From positions 1,554,559-1,618,558 of the forward strand of contig CAXAMN010023695.1 of the NCBI GenBank assembly GCA_963970005.1: 64,000 nucleotides of DNA, written 5' to 3'. Made by a program: the position numbers and the translations under genes. Below, in pieces: positions 43,979-56,625 of the stretch. The stretch is from Durusdinium trenchii (lineage: Eukaryota > Sar > Dinophyceae > Suessiales > Symbiodiniaceae). How positions within the stretch are numbered: position 1 is the stretch's first letter; every line of letters starts with the position of its first letter. The notes under the pieces were generated by a model, which was given only the letters and a program-made list of their open reading frames with translations, did not search any database and had not been told where the DNA came from.

Positions 43979-44411
43979 CTATTTGTTCACCTCCAGGTCG
44001 TTCTCTTCTTCGACGTCCGGATCTCCGCCTGAGAGTTTGGAGTTCCGAGAGGAGTCCAGCCAGGAGCCAGGCACAGTGTCCACCGGGTAGCCGATCCGCA
44101 CGTACCTGGCAGTGGGGGACAGAGAGAATTCACAGCTGCGAGGGTTTCGGTCTGCGGACGAAGTCAGCCACCTCGAGGAGTGCAGGAAACGGTTCCGACA
44201 TGGGACTTCCAGGTGCCGACCGGGAATGTCCGTTTTTCTTTCTTCCAGGAAGTCCGGGCACACCAGATCCGACTTCAATCCCTACACCTTCAACACCCAG
44301 CCACACCCAGCCACCCCGTTTTCAATTTGCGCACTCATTGAAGATGGCCTCGGACGCACCATCTGGCTGGAACTCGCCATCGACGACTTGGAAGGTTTGA
44401 TCTGCGATCAC
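43979..44411 (-). CDS. Two 3' exons of an unrecognised gene
   Basis: 44349-44411 (CAAG|G acceptor, GC donor, 21 codons, phase 0 to 0) encodes VIADQTFQVVDGEFQ and PDGASE. 43979-44105 (CCAG|G acceptor) encodes YVRIGYPVDTVPGSWLDSS, a Gly/Ser turn and an acidic tail DPDVEEENDLEVNK, then TAG. The second exon is entered in phase 2, so at least one exon between them is missing. The family is not recognised. The strands resemble a beta-rich extracellular or carbohydrate-binding fold, but this is only an impression. Support comes from splice signals and codon-like composition. Confidence 0.35.
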
Positions 44412-44611
44412 CTTGGCCCGATCGCCTCCCGCGCGACGGGCGACGGTCGGACCCGCAGGCGGTCGGTGCCCTGAGACCATCGGACTTGTGAGTACCTGGA
44501 AGACCGGTCTCCTCTACTAGGGGGGTCCTGGGCTTCCATGCTTGTTGGAGGGGGGGAAAATGCCCAAATGGAGGACTGACTAGGAGGGGAGCTCTGGTTG
44601 TCATATTTTAT

Positions 44612-44646
<35 letters not shown>

Positions 44647-44665
44647 TACTAGATAGATAGATTAC
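44612..44665. repeat. (GATA)n microsatellite
   Basis: About ten GATA units, interrupted once by TTACTA and followed by two more. Confidence 0.9.
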
Positions 44666-45194
44666 TATGTAATCATGGGCCAACAAACATCAACACCCGT
44701 CGCCTTGCTGACTCCAGGGCCGATCACTTGCTGGATCCGCCTTCGCACCACCCGGACCCGTGGCATGCGGCCCAGTGGCATGTGTACATCGCGTCTTGAA
44801 AGACGTGTCCGGTTGCCGGAGCCGCGCGCAGAGACGCGAGCCATCGAAGAAGGCGTCCTGCTTCCGCGGGTGCGAGCTATGCGCGGCAGTGCGATGCGCT
44901 TTGGGAGATGAGATGATGACCAGCTTCCACACATGCATGGATCACAAAAAGGATCCAAACCAGCACCAGGGGTTGTGGGTACAGACACCCCTGATGATAT
45001 ATGTTCCCTCCAATCACCACCTCCATGGTACCACCTCGATGGTGCTGGAAATGAGGGCTCAGCGTACCTTTTCAACTACGCCCCACCCCGAAGGTCGGGA
45101 CGCACCTGTGCGTCGTTGGTCCATCTTCCACCTGGTGCGGGAAGCCCCAAAAGCACGGGTTTTCAGAAGCTTCTGTTTCTATATGCTTTTATTG

Positions 45195-45290
45195 GTCCCC
45201 TAGGGCTCCAACCATCTCCTGAGAAGGTGGTTGGGGTGGGTTTGGGGGGTCTAACCACCTTCTGAGGATATGGTTGGAGCTCTAGGGGTC
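45195..45290. mobile_element. Small nested inverted-repeat element
   Basis: Outer arms CCCCTAGGGCTCCAACCAT (45197-45215) and ATGGTTGGAGCTCTAGGGG (45270-45288) pair with one mismatch. Inner arms TCCTGAGAAGGTGGTT and AACCACCTTCTGAGGA pair as well, so nearly the whole 95 bp folds back on itself. Non-coding. Confidence 0.7.
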
Positions 45291-48200
45291 CTTCATTCTT
45301 TCGTTCCACGTCAGGTTCCTCTTTCTGTAGCTATAGCAGTATACATACTGACAGTACTTCGTTGAATGCAGTGTCACTCAAATGTCGACCGTCCAGCCGT
45401 CCAGTCGTCCAGTCATAAGCATCAATCAGAATGGAAACAAAACAACCCACAATTCGGTCAAGGGGGTCTAAACAGTATGAGCAGTTGCCCGGTGTGATCA
45501 CACTCCCATCTTCTCAAATGCCCATACCCAAGACATCCCACACACGGCTCGGCCGCGTGTGATGGCCTGGTAGGTTCACGGCGGCACCCCGCTGCGACCA
45601 GCCCGGCTTGGGGGTCTCCCATTGCTCCCGCGACGTGGCCTGGTGGAGCAGAAGTCGGTCTCCCACGAAGCGCTCGATTGCAGCGCAGCTAAGGCTGAAG
45701 GAGTGGTGAACAACTGGAAAAGGGCATTGAAAAGCCATAGAAAAAGGCATGTGATGTCCAAACGAAGGAAGAAGGAGCGAGGGGAAGACGGTGCCGGTCG
45801 GTGCCATTGACCGAACTTGGTTGTACACGACCGGGGGGGATCCTCTGTATCAACCAACCAATAGCAAAAGGCCATCTATGCCATAGAACATGACATCTGT
45901 GAAGTCGCTGGCTCCCCGCTATTGCAAGAATTGGGCTATTCCAAAGTAGAGGTGGTCTTGGCAAAGTATACCACCATGTCTCTGGATTTGGGTGGATTTC
46001 AGACCCTCAGCTGAGTGGAATTTGTTGGAAACCCCTGCCCTCTATGGTTCATCCCTGTCCTCGTTCTGGAACTTCTGGAACTTCTGGACTAGTGACTAGT
46101 AGTTTGAAGGTTCCACGGTTCTACCCATGCAAAGCTTCAGGATTTCACCAGCATGGCCCCCATGTCCTCCTCTCTCGCACTCTCGCACGACGTGGAGGAC
46201 CAAAAAGGCACTCTTCCCACACCGACAGCGAAACCGTCTCAGCTTCCAACAATCGGCTCAACATGCTTGCCGCTTCCGGCCAAGGTGAGCCTCAGGACCC
46301 CACACCGGGCGACGCCCGTAGGACACCTTCGATGGTCGGTGGAGCCCTCCACAACCCTCGAGAACCCGGCCAATCAAAGGATGGAAAAGGAGCTGATCCG
46401 GAGAGCTTCTGGCGCATGAAATCACCAAAGATCGTTCCCCCATCCCCACACTATACCTTCCATGGCCCAAATAGATCCAAATAGCACATGCCCGGCAGGC
46501 CCTCCCCCCGCTCCCTCGGCAGGCCCTCTGAGATCCTAGCACCAGGAGCACCTGGCCGTTCAAGCACCGGACCCGGTCCGTGGGCCTTTGAGATCAGAGT
46601 GGGGAGCCCTGGAACAACCTGGGGGTCTCTATCACTAGCCGCTCTGAGAAGATGATTCGGGAGGCTGCCTTCACCTCCTCCTGGTGGGTCCCGGTCAAAC
46701 GGCGCTGTTCGAGGGAAGTCTGATGGCTCGGGCCCGGGATGCATGCAGAATGACCACCGCGCGCGCGCGACCGGTCGCGCGCCTGCACCAGGCGAAAGGT
46801 CATGGTACGCCATGGCATCCGCCAAAGTGGTGAGAATCGGGGCTTGAAGAATCATGATGCTTTTGCTGCCAAATCTCAGTCACCAAGTAGTTGAAGGGGA
46901 AAACCCAGGGTTCGCAGGGCTTGCGGATCTGATGATTCTTCCGACATCTCACTCTGTCCAATATCAAAAGGCAGGATCCTCCAGTATCATCCAAGAGATC
47001 CAGTAAGTCAACCAGTTTGTTTCCCCATCCATTTCCGGGCGAACCTGTCCTTTGCCCAAAGGAGGCTCCTTAACTGGAAGTGTTCATCTACCCGAGCCGA
47101 CACGTGCGCCGCGAGTTGGGTGAAGCAGCGGAGCGCGGAGCGCAGGCGCCCGTGCAAGGGCCTGTGTCCCAAAAGGGAAAGGACCAGCAATGGAGGAGAA
47201 TAAGAGAAGATCCATAATAGGATAGAAGATCTCTTCACCTACTAAATATATCTATAGTTCTTGTTTCTGTATATGTGGAACTTGTGGAAGTGGGCAAAGA
47301 ATGTACCAACTGAGCATCGTGCATGCGTCCGTTGCCACTGTCCTTCATAAATACATCCACCACCTGCCCAGAGTGCTCGAGTCGTCGCACCGGCTCACGA
47401 GCAGCAAGGGCCATGAGGCCGGTGATCTGTGTGCCCATTTGCTGGTTGAAAAAGAGTGTGTCCAATTCATTCGTGAGCTGCAGTTGAAGAAATGACTCTG
47501 ATAGAGACTGATCATGGCACAAAATTCTGCAAGAATTCCTGGCCGGGCAATTCCTGGAATCTGCTCCCGATAAGTCTCTCAGCCCCGCTAGCATTGTCAC
47601 TTCCTCACAACGTCACATTAAGCATGAATCTGATTCCGTGATACAACTGCATGCTGCCGTTGAGGTTTGCTGCCGCAAAACATTGCCAATGGTTGATATG
47701 CACGGGGTTGATCTAAACCTCCTTTCAAAACCTTTCCAAGTGAAAAGAACAATGAATTAACTATACTCTATGGCCATGGCCATGAAAAAATATGAAGCCT
47801 TTAGATCAACCCGCACTTTCCAAACGTTCGGTATGACAAGCCAGGGTGCCAGGTCACTTGCTGAGTCACTTGCTAAACGTTTCGTTTAGGCACCCATCAG
47901 CGCCATCGACGAGTCCTCCCATCGACGGGATCCTTTGAATGCACAAGGTTGATTGCTGCAATTGTGTTGCACATTGCATTTGATTCTGCGGGACAGAAAG
48001 AAACTCGTCAGAAACCGCGTTTAAAAAATAAGAGACATCAACGGTTCTGCCATAGTGTCACAATGCTTTGGCCATTGAATTTCTGCTGCCAAATGTTTCT
48101 GCTTCCTTTATGGAACAACCCGCTGAGAAAAAGTCGTCCAACACAAGACCTCGGTGGAACTCGGCGTCTCGGTTGTGAAGATACCACATCGTTTCAACAG

Positions 48201-48789
48201 CCGGGTACTGACATCGCAGCACTGGCATTAGCTTGAAGCAAAGTGCACAGCTGAAGTACTGGGGGGTGCTTTTGACCATACTGCGACAAGCCGAATAAGG
48301 CCCTCACAGCGAAAACGCTAAACCTTGTCTCACTCTGGTGTCAAATGATTGAAGGATCTTCCATGCCAGATGACAAAGTTCTGACAAGCTTGGAATGAGC
48401 CATGTTCAATGTCCATCCACTAGGCGCATTCACAAGGAGAAAATGCACAAGACTGGAAATTGCAAAGTATCAAGCACCTGTGTGACATTTCCAGTCTGCT
48501 CTTGTGAACATCTTTGGGCTATCACAGGCTATCACGGTGAGGTCGCCACGAGGAATGCGTACCAGGGCAGTTTCAAATCACAAGTTCGTACAGTACCCGG
48601 GCCATGTGGGTGAAAGCAATCACCTTCGTTAGGCAAGCTGAGAAGCACGGAGTACTCTGAACATCGATCATAACTAGACAAAGAATCCAATTGATTCTGA
48701 TCTTCACATTGCACACATATCTTCAATGCTCTCTTCCGCTGCTACCGTCTCTCAGCCGCAAAAACGGGATGTCCGGACGCCGACCTGGC
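45291..48789. other. No firm gene
   Basis: Exon-like minus-strand frames at about 45570-45690 (DRLLLHQATSREQWETPKPGW) and 47300-47500 (ELDTLFFNQQMGTQITGLMAL) are compositionally plausible but lack AG|G acceptors and are not recognised. A weak RRM-like RNP1 echo (TTLADAMAYH) is near 46815-46845. Nothing is firm enough to call. Confidence 0.35.
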
Positions 48790-48862
48790 CTGGCCCACCT
48801 TGCTGAACTCGTCGCGGAGGTGCTGCTGGGTCGCGCCGAAGGGGATGCCACCCACCCAAAGC
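48790..48862 (-). CDS. RRM RNP2 exon (partial gene)
   Basis: 73 nt after a GCCAG|G acceptor, ending at a GC donor. It encodes LWVGGIPFGATQQHLRDEF then SKVGQ. LWVGGIP is the RNP2 strand of an RNA-recognition motif and the rest is helix 1. The frame is entered in phase 2 and left in phase 0. The next RRM exons (strands 2-3) were not found between here and 45 kb, so the gene is either spread over long introns or a fragment. A weak echo of an RNP1 strand (TTLADAMAYH) near 46820 is too poor to join. Confidence 0.6.
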
Positions 48863-51800
48863 CTGGCAGTGGCAGAGTTCGGCGTGGCATTTTGAGCGTT
48901 TCTTCTCAAAAGCCGCACAGCCCGGTTTTTGGACCCCAGTTGTTTCATAGATGTTGACAAAATCCGTGTTGACATGGTCAATGGCGCAAAAACTGACAGG
49001 AGGCGTAGCCCAATGGCTGGTGTGCCGATGTCTGGTCCTGCCTTTCTTTGAAAATTCCGTTCTGCAAACCCACCCGAACGCGGGCCTCCACCCCCGAGTG
49101 CTCCCTTCACTCATGACCGAATCCAGGTAAACCCCTGGCGCATTCTCCCCCTGAAACCAGCTGCGATGGTTCGCTCAAGCAAACCGAGGGGCTGGCAAAT
49201 GTCACAGTGGTAGCCTGTGTGCTTTGCCTATAGTGAACAATGCAAAAACTGAACAGATTCTGAGAGTTGGTTGCTCCCACCACTCAGGAGTGTTGATGGG
49301 GCATCTGATGGGTCATCACTTGGCACCCTAGATCTTGGAGGGTTCATTCTCCATGCAACAGCGGGTCCTGTGTACCAAAAGGCTCTGACTCAACCCGGTC
49401 CCGTGGAAAAAAAATTGAAGAAACCCATCTTTCCAGCCAACACACCCCGCTTGAACACCGTTTTTTAATGCCGGTTCTTGAATTTTCCTTTGGCCCCCTC
49501 CGATGTCACGCCGAACGGTCTTGTGCCGGTTACAGCCGCTCCTTCAAACCCGCCACCCTTCAGCCCACCACTTCCGAAGCGCCCGAAGCACCGAGGCTCC
49601 GCACTTGCACGGGTTGTCCGAACGCGGGCGAACTTGCAAGGGCCTCTGAGCAAGCCGAGCGAGGCTGAGGCGGCCGCCCCGGCGGTGGGGACGTTGTCCG
49701 GTGTTCGGGCGAACGGGCGAGGTCGGGGCGTCGGTCGAAGCTGGGACGGTTGGACGGAGGACGGTTGGACACCGTTTTGGGGATTGGAACCAAAAAGGAG
49801 AAGGAGTGAACCTCATCTGGGACGAAAAAAACAAAAGATGGATCGTCACCTCTTCCGAATCCCATCTGCCTTTGCCAAGCTGGATCCACGATCCCTTCGG
49901 TCCCCCCCTTTCTTCCCCCCGATTCACCGCGCCCGAGCCCCCGCGCTGGTCCGCCACGGGAGCTGGCGTGCCATAGGCCGCCTGCGGGCGGCACCGGAGG
50001 TCCCGTGGAGTCCCACACGTCTCGGACAACAAGGTCTCTAGCGCAGTTCCTTGGGCGGCTCCCATCTTCACACCTTCATTGCGCACCTCTTCACCTCTTG
50101 GGTGGTGTGAAAGACCGGCTGCTCTCATCGGCAGAGACCCGTTCGTTCGTCTCATCGGAGCGGAACGACTCCCCGTTTTCCGTCTCAACGCATCTTTTCC
50201 AACCGCCGGAGGATGGCTCAATCGCCGAACGACCACTCAATCTCTGGCGTGTTGCACGAAGAGCCCTGGAGTCAGACGATGGGAGCGAGCGATCTTCGGG
50301 GCCGGAGTCCAATGGCTATGGATCACAAACTATGCTCATAGACTTATAGACAACAGCTCGTACATCCATGAGGAAACATATATCAAATCAAAAAGGATTT
50401 CCATACGTCGCGACTGGCCATCTCCTCCTCCCTTTTCATCTCGTTTTATGGGTCTTTTTGGCCACTGGGGAAACTGGATGATCTCCATATTGCTTACGTT
50501 CATCTCGACTGTGACACATGATGTTCCATGACTCGACCTGATTGAGACATCAAGCCATCAAGCCAACCCCCATTCAAGTCTGACAGAAAGCCTTAAGTCC
50601 GAGCCCCTAACCAAGCAATGACCAAGAAACTGGGGAACATCCGAAACTGAGTACTTCTTCCGCCAACGACTTCCAGACGCCACTTCGCCCTCCCCACCCG
50701 GTGTCCACCTCGTCGCCGCCCACGCGGCGTCCGGCGACGGGCGGGGGTCCACGGACCGGCGTTCGGGTCGCTGGCGCCTGGAGGTCGGGGCGTCGATGGG
50801 ATGCGGTGTGGAGCGACGCAAGGACGACGTGTTGCGATGTGTTGGGCTCCAAAAGCCTGGGAGAAGACTCTGAAGTCTTAAGCCGAAGATTTGGAATCGG
50901 GATGTTTGGTCTGACTTCTACTTCAATCATCAAGAGTTAGCATTGAAGCTGCAAGCCGCCTGAGGACCGACGTTCATCCTGGCAAGGCTCCAGCAAAAGC
51001 TGGACCTGGCACAAGCCGTTTGCCGCAAGAACTTTTCACCAGGGAAGACCATTCCTTCAAAAAAGCTTCAAGTGGAATTCCTTAGTTTGAGACCAGAAAC
51101 TCACTCAGCATCCACTGGAAAGCTGTCCCAATCTTGTTGTCTCACTCTCATCACATAGATGTGTAGAACACCGTGATCTTTAGCCATTACATATCACTCC
51201 ATCAGCCATTCTCCCACACCTTCTCCCCAATCTGCTCACCTCCATCACTTCTTCAACTCCTTCACTGCGTTCCCAAAGCACGGCAGGTAGATCTCCCGCG
51301 CCGCGAGGCCCGGAAACGCCGCGGCGCCTTCGGCGCCCTCGAGGCGCAGGGCCCCGGCGGGTGCCTCCACCGCCCCGCGGCCGAGCACTGGCCTGTTCAG
51401 TCGGAGTCCGAAGACGTCGGGGGAACTCGGTTGGGTGAACAAGCGTGGAGGCCCAAGAGGAAATACGAGGAAAGAGCAAATCCATGATGGTCATTGATTT
51501 CAGTCTATCTATTTGTCTTTTTTGTGTCTGTGGAAAGATCTCTAATGTACCAGTATAGAATACCAATGATTCTTCATTCTCAATCACTATATAGAATCAG
51601 AATGAAGAATCCTGTAAGACCAAGATATGAAAATCGACCCGGACTCCTCTTTGAATGTTTTTGGGCACAAACCTGTCAACAACCAAAACTTGCCATTTTG
51701 GACCCTCCAGCAGACAAAAGGATGTTTACCCCAAAAGGAGGTTACCTTCGTCATGGTCATCTAGATCGATTGATTTCGGCCGCGAATCTAGCGCACCGAT

Positions 51801-51882
51801 CTTTGGACTGCACAAGGCACACACCGATCCCCCAAAGAAGCAGCCCAAGGCACACCAAGGGGTAGTCTTCATCGAAGGAGTC
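48863..51882. other. No supported gene
   Basis: Long overlapping frames at 49480-50240 on both strands are GC-rich shadows without motifs. I recognise no exon. Confidence 0.4.
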
Positions 51883-54800
51883 TCGAATCCCAGGCACCAC
51901 TTGGCTCCCCGTGGGGCAGTAGCGCACGATCCACGCCAGGCGCCGCCGCTCCGAGCGATTGGGCTCGGAGCGGTGGATGGTGTAGGCCGAATGGAACTCC
52001 GCCTGGAGCGTAAAGCGGTCGGAGCACTCACCCGTTTGCTGCCAAATTTGCGGGGAACGAGCACCAGCTGGGTCACAGAATTGGAAAGTTTTCAGCCACT
52101 TCCATTTGCGAAAAAGGGGGGATCTCCTGACAGACCGCAAGAAGGACACCTCCATGGACATCCTGACAATCCCATTGTCGGGGAGATCTTTGCAATGAAC
52201 AATTCGAGCAAAGGTCTTGAGAGCCCCAGCGGAATCGATCTGGATCCGACCGACTCGATTCCGGATCCAGCCTCAGACTCGGAATCGGAGGGACTTCCCT
52301 GGGAGTGGGGCTCAGCCCCCCACGGAAGCAAAAGGGTCCATTCTTGGGGCCAAACCAGCACAGCTTAGGGACCCACCAACTCAGACCCACATCGATCACT
52401 GGTTCCGGGCCGGGCGAGGCACCTCCCCACGCTGCAAGAGCACGGGCCGCTTCTGGGCGACGTTCAGCTTCGAGGAGTCCTGGAGCAGTGGCGAGGCGAG
52501 CACCGCGCGCGGCGCGCGGCGGCTCGCTGTGGGTGGGCCGAGCAGAGCGCGGCGAGGGCCCAACGGAGCGACACCGTTTTTGCACCTTCGCAGATCTGCG
52601 GGATCCGAGCAGATCTGTCCACATGCGCATGGCACGGCGGGGCGTATTGGCACGGCACGGTGCGTGTAGCATGGCACAGCGCGGGCACGCATGGCACATC
52701 GGAGGGCACGATCGGGTCGTGGGTTTTGGTGCCTTCTTTTCTAGCCAGCCATTCATATATGTGAGCAGTCTGTCCGTGCTCCACCCAGGTGGTCGAGCTA
52801 TATTTTTGCCATCTATCCATCTCACCTAACAATCTATCTTTCTGAATGGACACGTTGTCCCGCTTCAAGGTGTGGAATTGCCTAGTATCGATGTATGCTG
52901 TATGCTGGATACTAAGGTGGCTTCCCCAAATAATGTTGTACCAAAATTTCCATGAGGAAGAAGGAACAGGCCCTCGGGGCCCTCATCCGAATTGCAGAGA
53001 TAAATATATTACGATTGATCTCAGCCAAAACGCTGTGTGACAGGTCCAAACTCCAACATCAGATGAATCAGATGTGTTGAAGTCCTTGCGGTCTGTGGCC
53101 CGTTGCCTTACTGGCTGCACCCAACTGGCTGCCCCCCCACTTCGCCCGCAGTCAACGGACGCCCAGACCCGGTCGGCGGTCCAAGGAGAGGTTGAAGTTG
53201 TCGAACGCCTTCGTGGAACCACCGGAGTCCAAGATGAACTCCTCATCGCCGCCCGGAGGGCGCGTTCGCGGCCAGCGGCCAACGCCAGCGCACCGGATAA
53301 GGGATGATTTTGGGGATTGTGGTGATCTTTGTAATGATTGGGGGTAGATGAGAGGCTGAGACTGATTAGGCTGGCCAGCTGACCCTTTTAGATTGGTTCA
53401 CCATGGACTGGATGAATTGACACCATACCGGGGCGTTTTTGGACGCTTGCGTTGAAAAATTTTGCTAACACATACAGTACCTCTTGCACCCACCCTCATC
53501 CCCACCTCTGCCTAGAACTCCTCCCTTTTCCTCCCCTCCCATCATCGCCCCCTCTCCATCTCCCTCCTGGGGCAAGTTCCGCCGGCTTTCTGGCTGGGCG
53601 CTGAAGGGCAGCACCTCCATGGCACCGTTCTCCCGGGTGACCTCGTCCAGCGCCAGCCACAAGCTCGTCACCCGCGGCGCGGGCGTCAGCGTTCCCGCGT
53701 CGAAGGGATCGGTCAGGGGCCAATAGTTGGAATCCTGGGCTCCACGCAACGCGGCTGCCCTGGTTCCCGGCCCCCAAATCGGTCCATGGTCCCTCCCTCG
53801 AAAGCATCGGAACAGGTCCATCTCTCTCCATGTGGCCTTCCGACATAGAGAGAGAGAGAGAGAGAAAAAAAAACCAACGATGGGACGTCTCGTGACTCCG
53901 CTCGCGGTCGCCCACTCGGCACCTGGTGCCAGACGATCTCCTTTCCGGTGCCTGGTTCTTTGCACAAGATCCGCGAGGTGAACACACTCACGTCCTGGCA
54001 CCGTGGACGGAAGAGGCGTGGACGGAATTCGCCGTAGAAGCAGCAGGAACCATGGAGCTCTGTATCAGCCAAAAGAGGTTAAGCGACCTTATAGGACCAT
54101 ACTGAGGTATCTATGGGATAGTTCAAAGGGCTCTTCAACCTTTGCTGGAGGAGTATCCTGTCTGGGTGTCCTGTCTGTAGATCTCTTTTCTAGGGTAGTC
54201 CAAAAAGGACACCCATGGGAGTGATGTGGGATGTGCACTTCTTGGTGGCAGTTTTGATGGGCACCCGGTAGGGCAATTAAAAATAAAGTGACCGCTTCTT
54301 TTGGTCCTTTTCTTCTCAGGCTGAGATCCCTGATCTCATCCAGCCAAGCAGCTCCAATCTTCAGTTCATTGTTTAAAAAATGATTCAAAAAGTGGAAGTG
54401 CCGGTTGCTCGCACCTGGCGGCTCACTCCCGCCCATCCACTCATCACATCGCCCATCCGCGGCACTCCTGGCAGCCCAAGATCTGGGCGGCGACTTCCAG
54501 CACCGACGGCTCTCGACAAAGCTCCCAGACTTCCTGGCGCGGGCGGTTTCCGCGCGGGACCGGGCGCGAAGAAAGGGCTAGCGCGAAGAAAGGATGGGTC
54601 GCTGAGCTTCATCTGGAGCTTCAAAAGAAAAGAGGTTGCACGGTGTACCTCTCAGAAGTCAAAGGTTGACCCCCCGCAAGATTCAGGTGCATGCTGCCTG
54701 TGACATAGACTTTACACCTTCGTTCATCCCGGGCCGTGTGTGCGTCCCTCGTAAGCAGGCTCACAAGCACCGAATGTTCTTTTCCAGGCCACACGCGCCC

Positions 54801-55243
54801 CGCAACGCGTACGTGTGTAAAAGGCCTTGCAGGTGAGGTGCAAGTTCAGCAGATCTTCCGGCGCCAAAGTCTGCTCGTCGCCCTTCTCCACCTCCCCAAG
54901 GTCCCAAACTCACCGGGGGGGCGCTGGTTGAGCTGGTGCTGGGTCGAAAGTCTCCACGAGAAAAAGAAAGAAACGATGTCGCACACAAGGTCAGCTCTTC
55001 CTTTGGAACTCCGAACCCCCCCAACACTTGGCCTGTCCTTTTTGGAACTCCTCCGACCAGTCTCCTTTTTTGAATACATTTCTTGGAAAAACCACCCGTC
55101 TCCATGCTCTTTGGACCCTTCTCCGCATCATTCGGTGGTCGTGGTTCGGCATCCCGTTCGGCCGCAGCCCGCCTGTGGCCGTTCGGCCACCAGGGTGGAC
55201 AGCAGCCGGTCGATCTCCTCCAGGCGCTCAGGACGAAAGAGGC
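51883..55243 (-). CDS. Phytanoyl-CoA dioxygenase (PhyH)-like Fe(II)/2-oxoglutarate oxygenase, partial
   Basis: Exons from 5' to 3': from 55243 (GLFRPERLEEIDRLLSTLV); 54826-54891 (VEKGDEQTLAPEDLLNLHL); 54468-54533 (VWELCREPSVLEVAAQILGC); 53923-53994 (DVSVFTSRILCKEPGTGKEI, ending VWHQ); about 53610-53734 (DSNYWPLTDP and TSLWLALDEVTRENGAMEV); 52423-52479 (KLNVAQKRPVLLQRGE); 51883-52002 (AEFHSAYTIHRSEPNRSERR, WIVRYCPTGSQVVPG). The joined WHQ|D gives the HxD iron motif, and TIHRSEPNRS supplies the distal His and the Arg region that binds 2-oxoglutarate. Exons 54826 to 53734 join in phase. One exon, expected to encode the PGSH turn after MEVL, is missing between 52480 and 53609. The 5' and 3' ends were not found. 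PhyH-family enzymes hydroxylate small substrates; the substrate here is unknown. Confidence 0.75.
53846..53873. repeat. (GA)n / poly-A run in a PhyH-like intron
   Basis: AGAGAGAG... of about 20 bp followed by nine A, between the exons at 53610-53734 and 53923-53994. Confidence 0.85.
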
Positions 55244-56625
55244 CTCGGACCTCGGACGCGGGTGGTCGAGCCAAGGACTAGGATGTGAGTTGGAAAGCGG
55301 GAGAGGATGCTGCGAAGGCTGTGTGGCTCTGGGAGAGGGTAGGAGGGTTGCCAAATGTTGTCAAAGTTGCTGGAAAAATGCAACCATCAGCTTCATACTG
55401 TTTCAGCTGCTCAGGCTCCATGGGTGCGGCCCCAGTTCAGCGAAGCACACCGTCAAAACCTCGTGGGCAGAACCTCTGGGCAAATGGTCAGGTTTGGATG
55501 AGTCGATCCCACACTCACCCAAGACAAACCGATGACCTTTCACCAACGAAAACGACCACAAGACCACCTGTCAGCCTCCTGAATCCCCGCAAAGAACTGA
55601 TGAATGGAGAGACCTCTGGTGCCAACTCTACTGTCTACTGCCATGAGCAGCAACTCTATGAGCCAAACAGCAGCACACGGCGGTTTGGTCTCCGGGACAC
55701 TGCCAGACGTCCACATCCCGGCCGTCTTCCGGAAGTTGGTGAAAGCTATGGACATAAACAAGATCCGTAGCGAAACAACGGGAGGAACCACCGCAGAGGG
55801 CTTCAAATGTGCTCAATGAAACCGTCTACGAACAACGTCCATTCCATGTTTCCTGACAAGTTCGCTTGAACACCCCCCAAAAGCAGGCAAGCTTGGGTCT
55901 CTGGTCCATAGTTTCAAAACACATGCCATCCAAGCTCGTCCGAAAGTCCCGCCGCGGTTCGGAGCCCTCTGGGCTCTCCGGGCTCAACCCGAAAGCGGGG
56001 GTGTTGGGGTGAAGACTCCCGACCGGCGGGGTGAAGACTCCGGAAGCCTCGCCTGTGGGGTGAAGACTCCCGACCTGGGAGCAAGGCGATTCCACGGGCG
56101 TTCGACCGCCCCAGAGCTGAACACCAAAGCCCTGGAGCGATGGCCAGCTGAGCTGTGAACAACGCACTGCATCAGAACGGTGGTGTGAATGCTCCCCAGG
56201 GGCGGACATATCAAAACCATCAAGTCAGTGCCCATGGCGAAACCTCGCGGATCTAGCATGGATCTCAAATGATCAACACTTATGGGACTCCAGTGTCATG
56301 ACCCCAAGAAAATGCCAGTGAATTCCAGTAGATCGCATCTCCCTTTTTGATGGATTGCCATGGCGGAGTCCCTTTGGAACGGATCGCTGTACACTCTAAC
56401 ACATAACCAGGGAAGTGGATGGCAAGTTATATACAGTAGTGAGTCGGAGACGTATCTGTAGCGTCCGATCCCGTTATCCAAAACCCTGAAAGATCACCCA
56501 AGAATGCACAACTCCCCATCTCCATCTTTCAGATCTCTCAACTCAATTGCTGCCTCCCATGCAAACCTCCTTCTCTGCTGCCTCTTGGGTTCCTCTTCTC
56601 TTCGTTGGCACCCCGGCTGATAAGC
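55244..56625. other. No firm gene; short tandem repeat at 56005-56080
   Basis: GGGGTGAAGACTCCCGACC and variants occur three times at 56007-56075. No exon was recognised otherwise. The remaining 3' exons of the RRM gene at 56626-57723 should lie here. Confidence 0.4.

Noticed and set aside
46594..46855. Possible RRM RNP1 strand (TTLADAMAYH)
   Set aside because: Too diverged, no AG|G acceptor in the right place, cannot be joined to the RNP2 exon at 48790-48862.
49478..50236. Long overlapping ORFs on both strands
   Set aside because: GC-rich shadow frames without motifs, starts or exon signals.
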